A stretch of 64,000 nt of DNA, from assembly GCA_029204225.1 (NCBI GenBank), contig CM055113.1, forward strand, positions 23,084,405 to 23,148,404. The letters run 5' to 3'. The notes below the pieces were generated by a model. The model was given only the letters and a program-made list of their open reading frames with translations, did not search any database and was not told where the DNA came from. Below, piece by piece: positions 58,980 through 64,000 of the stretch; position 1 is the stretch's first letter; every line of letters begins with the position of its first letter. A program made the translations under genes and the position numbers. The DNA is from Diphasiastrum complanatum (taxonomy: Eukaryota > Streptophyta > Lycopodiopsida > Lycopodiales > Lycopodiaceae).

Positions 58980-59770
58980 ATTACCCGGAAGCACAAGATG
59001 AAAATAACATTCAAAGGAGAATGACTCTGGGGATTAGTCGATTGCACTAAAGTCAATCTTGTTGGAGAGGCAAAGGGTGAAGGAGGACAAGGCTGCAACA
59101 CTAATCTCTTTATCTCTACCTGAAGAAATATCTATGATCATTTAAGAATGCAATACTATCAAGTCCATCTAAGACAAGCTACAAGCCAAGTATGAGTGTA
59201 AGACAAGGTTTTTTTTTCACAATCAAGCTATGAGCATGAAGTGAAATGGTAATGACCTTAAAAAAACACATGAGTAATATGAATTTCAAGTTGCTTAGTT
59301 GGTTGTTGTAGGAGCACCACGTCAAGTTCCAAACTTGTAGCAATTTCTATATTTTGTAAACTTGCTAGTTAGTGGCATCCCAATATTTGGGAACCATCTT
59401 GATGAGGATATATGACATTTGGATGCAGCAAAAGAAGTTGTAGAAAATAGGCTAATGAGAGATGAATTTAAGAAAATTGATGGCCCAAAGTAGGTCATGT
59501 ATGCCCAACATAAAGGGAAGACTCAATGGAGAAGAAGAATTGGTACAACAAGCCCCATGATTGACAACTTGAGGGACAATAAAAGCAACAAAAATCTTGT
59601 CAACAGTTACATTACGAACCACAAAGATTCGATACTTAGTGGAGCAAAAATATCAACTGTTACTAATGCAAGTTGAAAGGGCATTTTGAGTTTGAATGTA
59701 GGAAGAAAGCTGCTAACTTGTCAAAAAAGTAGTTTTGGAAAGGTTGCAAGGACATTAGCAACTATCCATG
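58980..59770 (+). pseudogene. Degraded Ty1/copia gag
   Basis: Plus-strand translation shows ARKHKMKITFKGE-like text near 58990 and, near 59650, a CCHC knuckle-like NCY.CKLKGHFEFECRKK interrupted by a stop. Many stops and frameshifts separate the pieces. No LTR is identified. A faint but consistent copia gag relic. Confidence 0.6.
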
Positions 59771-60537
59771 AAGTTGATAAAGCTCTCAATCTTCTTCAGA
59801 AGGTAGCCATGAGGTTGACAAAGCTCTCAATTTTCTTCTTGATTGATCCATGTATGTAGATATATATCGGACATGGTCTTGGTTTTCTAATTGTATCCAC
59901 TTCATCTCTCACTTACACCTAACATCTCAAATCTAAATTTAATATTCTCTTGACCTAAGATGAGTCACCAAGTCATGTCACCTAATTTTTCTAGGTTTCC
60001 TACAAAATAGGGGGACAAGCATAATCTTTTAGACAACACATTTATCTATTTTGAAATTGCTATGAAATAATATTTCAAAATTACAAAATTGAAAGCTAAG
60101 TTAGACTTCAGACAAAATCATTCATTTGCTCGAAATACAGATAATAAAAAAACAAAAACCAGTAATTGGAATCTGCTTTTAATCAAATAATATCAAACAT
60201 GAATGATTTGTAAAATAGTGTAGCTATTGTTGTTGATCTTCGCTTATTTCAATCTTAACGTATCGTGATCCTAGCTCATTGAATAACTTGCTACAACAAC
60301 AACATCATGTCATGTACTTTTAGTACATTTACTGCTTTATAAATAAATTATAATATCTAGTGTAAGCCTTGTCAGGCCCAACATGTCAAGAGTTCATAAT
60401 ATACATAAACCTTACAATCTACAAATTGGTAGAGGTTTGGCTCCCATCCATACCAAAATATCCATACTAGTCAAGTTAATTGCAAATTAAACAATCATTC
60501 TCAAATCTAATTTGTTGAAACTATTCTAGATTAATGA
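59771..60537. other. No supported gene
   Basis: AT-rich sequence without recognisable motifs between two copia relics. Confidence 0.55.
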
Positions 60538-63030
60538 TTGATACCGAGCCACCTCAACACTTTCAAAAATATTATGGAGCAGATGACTACAATTGGCTCA
60601 ATCATTGCAGATTCTGATGCAGTGATGACTCTATTATCGAGTCTACGTGAAGCTTATGAAACCTGGGTCATGGCTATTTTGACCCAACAATATCTCACTC
60701 TATCAAGAGTCATATCGATGCTACTACAAGAGGAGATCAGACGAACTGGATACTCCTAGAGCTCATGATCGGATCCTCAAGCTCTATTTTCAAAGAAAAA
60801 TCAGAAGTTTAGTTCCAAGAGATCTACAAAGTCGGACTATCCTGACAAGAGGAGCAATATGCAACCTGAATCAAATGCAGCATCAACTTCAGAGTCTTCA
60901 TCATTCCAACCAAGACGGAATCTATTTTGTAAATACTGTAAGAGGACTGGTCATCTCATCAAGGACTGCAGAACATTGAAATACAACAACAAAAAAGAAG
61001 AAGCAATTCCAACAACAAGCAAATGCTGCTACAACCAGTCACTCGATCCAACCACAAGAGGAAGATGAAATAGCCTTCATGACCAAAGTTGGAAAACAAC
61101 AGGATATCAATTCTTGGTATTTGGACCCACCATCGAGACTGGTTCCAAGACTACAATTCATTCACCCTTTCTAGAGTTGTGCAACTAGGAGACAACTCAT
61201 CTCATACTATCAAGGGTGAAGGAACAGTCAGAATTGAATTCCAGAAAGGTGATGTAAAGTTTTTGTCCAATGTTCTTCACGTTCCAAATATTACCAAAAA
61301 TCTGCTTTCAATCAGCAGAATCATTGATTCTGGTCATAGGGTTGAATTCGATATAGAGGGTTCTACTATTCTTGACAAATCTAGAAAAGTAATTTTAGCT
61401 TTTGGTAGGAGATGTGGCTATCTTTACAAGCTAAGCCATTGTTATTCTACAAATAGTCAAGCTCTTCATACTTCAACTTCTAAATCGACTGATATGTTAT
61501 GCATTTCAGACTAGGCCATTTAAATTTCAATATAATTCAACAAATGTCGAATCAGAATTTAGTGCAAGATCTTCCATCTATTAGCAAATCAACTTCTCTT
61601 TGTGAGAGCTGTATTATCAGCAAACATACAAGAAGTCCATTTACTTCTGATTCAGTCCATTCTTCTAAAGGTTTGCTAGATCTTGTACATAGTGACATTT
61701 GTGGCCCTATGCAGACTATTTCCACAGGGTTCTAATCTTTATTGATGATTTCTCTTGAAGAAATGTCACCTACTTCTTAAAGAACAAATATGAAGCATCC
61801 AAGTTCTTCAAACAGTTCAAGACATCTATTGAAAATCAAACAGAGAGAAAGATCAAGGCCCTACGTACTAATGGAGGGGGATAATTTGTCTCTACCAAAT
61901 TCAAGGAGTTCTGCAAGGCGAATGGAATACAACAACAATATACAACTAGCTACTCACCTCAGTCCAATGGTGTAGCTGAAAGGAAGAATCAGACACTCAT
62001 TGAGAGTTCCAAGAGATATCCCATGCCTCACTTCCAAATAAATTTTGGGCAGAAGCTATCACGATTGATGCCTATCTACATAATCAATTTATCACAAAAG
62101 CCCTAAACGGAAAAACACCTTATGAGGTATGGATAGGATCGAAACCATCACTCAAACATATTTGAGTGTTTGGATGCATTGTCTACGTTCAGATCCTTGC
62201 TGATCTAAGAAAGAAGTTGGACAACACAAGCAGAAAATCGATTCTCATTGGCTACTCCCCATATCACAAGGCATACAAGCTCTACAATCTAGACACTCAA
62301 AAAGCATCCACGATCAGAGATGTCATTTTTGTGGAAGACCAATTCTTCGACCACAAGGGAAAGCTCCATCAAATTTAGATCCTAGAGACAAAACCAGCTC
62401 CAAACACATGATGGACCAGATAATCGACACAGACTTTGATAGTGAGTCAGACCCTCAAAGAGTCGAATCACATCAAAGGATCGAAGTTCAGCCCAAAAGA
62501 GCGAATCGATCCAGATAGCCTCTATCCTAATTTATGGATGGTCCAGCTTGTTACTTTGTGCAGAAACCATGCATTGTTTCAGAGGCAATGTCAACTCCTG
62601 ATGCTGATCAATGGAAAGTCGCAGTGGACACATAATTTGATTCTCTAATTGAGAATTAGACATGGACTATAACTAACCTTCCAAAGGACTGAAACCCGAT
62701 TCCATGCAAATGGATATTCAAAGCGAAGTGTGATGCTGAAAAAAGAATAAATCGAGACAAGGATAGATTGGTTACCAAAGGCTTCTCACAGATCCCAGAT
62801 CAAGATTATTCATAGACCTTCAGCCCTGTTGTCAAACATACTTCATTCCGCCTACTATTTTCCTATGCAGTTACAGCCGATCTCTAAGTCCATATGTCCA
62901 GACTACTTTCCTCAACAAGACTATCGAAGAAGAGATTTATATGTTGCAGCTAGAGGGATACAAGCTCAAGGGTAAGGAGCACCTAGTATGCAAAATCCAC
63001 AAGGCTCTATATGGTCTGAATAGTCACCAT
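60538..63030 (+). pseudogene. Ty1/copia gag-pol, decayed, truncated in RT
   Basis: Plus-strand copia: gag end (LTLSRVISMLLQEEIRRTGYS), zinc knuckle CKYCKRTGHLIKDC (60935-60975), degraded protease (the DSG triad is not readable), GDNSSHTIKGEGTVRIEF, VLHVPNITKNLLSISRI, gag-pre-integrase RLGHLNFNII and CESCIISKHTRSPF, HSDICGPM, integrase FIDDFSRRNVTYFLKNKYEASKFFK-type text in broken frames, YSPQSNGVAERKNQTLIES, YEVWIGSKPSLKH-like text, and the RT start ending at KIHKALYGLN (63024). The YVDD box and RNase H are missing because another element begins near 63030. Numerous stops and frame changes. Confidence 0.9.
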
Positions 63031-63588
63031 GCACTACCCTTGAAATAGTCTAACTTATGAAAATAGATGACCTTCGGAATTTTTCTCTCTCTTTGCATTT
63101 TTTTGGAAATATGCGAAAAAGCCGAAGGTGTTAAATAATAGTTAAACTTTTTGAACTGCACAAGTTAAACTTTTAAACTATGCAAGTGTCGCATTTCTAG
63201 GAAATGCAAAAAAAGCCAAAGCTGTTGAAAACATAGTTCATTTCTGCAGACTGTTGCAACACTTAGAGTACTTTTGCATACTGTCGCGAAAGTAATGTAT
63301 TTCTGCAGACTTATTCTGAATGCTAATTTCGTGGAAGTCCTTGAAGATGGCCAAGTCTTCAATGGTTACCCTTTGCTGGAGATCAGCCGGAAGCCCATTG
63401 TAGACGTTTTTCAAATAATTTGGTTGTCTAGGTTTGTGATTCCTACAGGTATCAGATGAGCAGTCGTAGAACTAAAGTTGGTTTCACCTGACCCTAGATC
63501 AATAATCAATGAACGTGAAGGAAGAATCATGAAATAGAAATTAGTCATTCACCAAGGAGGAAACTGTGGGCTTAATTTCCAACAGTCC
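63031..63588 (-). repeat. LTR-like segment, minus strand
   Basis: On the minus strand it starts TGTTGGAAATTAAGCCCACAG at 63588, immediately after a polypurine tract (TAGGGGGAC, 63589-63597), so this is the 3' LTR of the copia whose RNase H lies at 63600-64000. The left end is not sharply defined. It shares patches with 15403-16084. Confidence 0.6.
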
Positions 63589-64000
63589 CCCTAAAGGTCA
63601 CCGTTGGTGCCCTGGTATCTTCGTTAGGTTCAGCTTGTTGAAGAATTTCTAGTTCTTGATCCTAGGAAGTGCTTTGGTGAAGATGTCTGCGACCATTTAT
63701 GTTTTGGAGCAGTATTAAAGGATCACTTGCCCTGAAAAAACTTTCTCCCCAATGAAATGATGCTAAGTTTCTATGTGCTTGGATTTGCCATGAAATCTGG
63801 GATCCAGTGACAGTGAAATATAGCTCAAGTTGTCACACAGAATGGTGGTAGCATTAAGCTGAGTGTGATGTAAGTCGTGAATTAATAACCTGATCCATAC
63901 AACTTCTTTTGAAGCTTGACATGCTGCGATGTACTATGCCTATGTCGAAGAAAGCCCAACTGATTTCTGCTTCCTTGAGTTCCACAAAATCGGTCTCCCT
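63589..64000 (-). pseudogene. Ty1/copia RNase H, C-terminal fragment at window edge
   Basis: Minus-strand text ETDFVELKEAEISWAFFDIGI, QIQAHRNLASFHWGEKVFSGQVI and MVADIFTKALPR.K match copia RNase H with several stops. It runs off the right edge of the window. The polypurine tract and LTR follow on its left. Confidence 0.8.

Overview
The window is plant nuclear DNA from a large, repeat-rich, AT-rich genome. The clearest evidence is a PHYTOCHROME-INTERACTING-FACTOR (PIF) type bHLH gene with a land-plant exon structure, together with many Ty1/copia retrotransposons primed by the usual initiator-Met tRNA site, one Ty3/gypsy element, long (GA)n and (TG)n tracts, and a reverse-transcriptase relic with a 'GAWLVV' segment. 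A vascular plant such as a fern or gymnosperm would fit, but the species cannot be fixed from the sequence.

Layout. 0-5 kb: end of a copia element on +, a tRNA-like fragment, microsatellites, and a 5'-half copia on - with its primer-binding site and LTR. 5-12 kb: a degraded + copia next to a - copia bounded by two LTRs (7059-7869 and 11323-12076). 12-16 kb: a solo-LTR-like block with a minisatellite, an RT relic and another LTR-like stretch. 16.1-29.9 kb: the most unusual part. It is a large imperfect inverted repeat of two ~5 kb arms around a ~4 kb centre. Each arm carries the same two convergent genes: a multi-exon transposase-like gene and an acidic-protein gene. On the inner side of the right arm lies a divergent, CENH3-like histone H3 reading frame with one in-frame TAG, driven divergently from the acidic gene by a short promoter holding five CACGTG boxes. 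29.9-36 kb: a copia gag piece, a CTCAAGAGG-rich repeat and mostly featureless DNA. 36-42.7 kb: a - strand gypsy polyprotein followed by an extra ~2.1 kb reading frame with its own TATA box. 42.7-49.6 kb: nested copia pieces, LTRs and very long TG and GA tracts. 49.6-53 kb: non-coding DNA with several fold-back structures. 53-57.4 kb: the PIF gene, with an intact bHLH and C-terminal part but a doubtful N-terminus. 57.4-64 kb: copia fragments in both orientations.

The only clearly functional-looking host gene is the PIF gene. Nearly everything else is mobile-element derived and broken by stops, frameshifts or deletions. Several of the stops are CAG-to-TAG changes, which fits decay of methylated repeats. 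The candidate for something undescribed is the 16-30 kb inverted repeat: a two- or three-gene DNA element apparently associated with a histone H3 variant.
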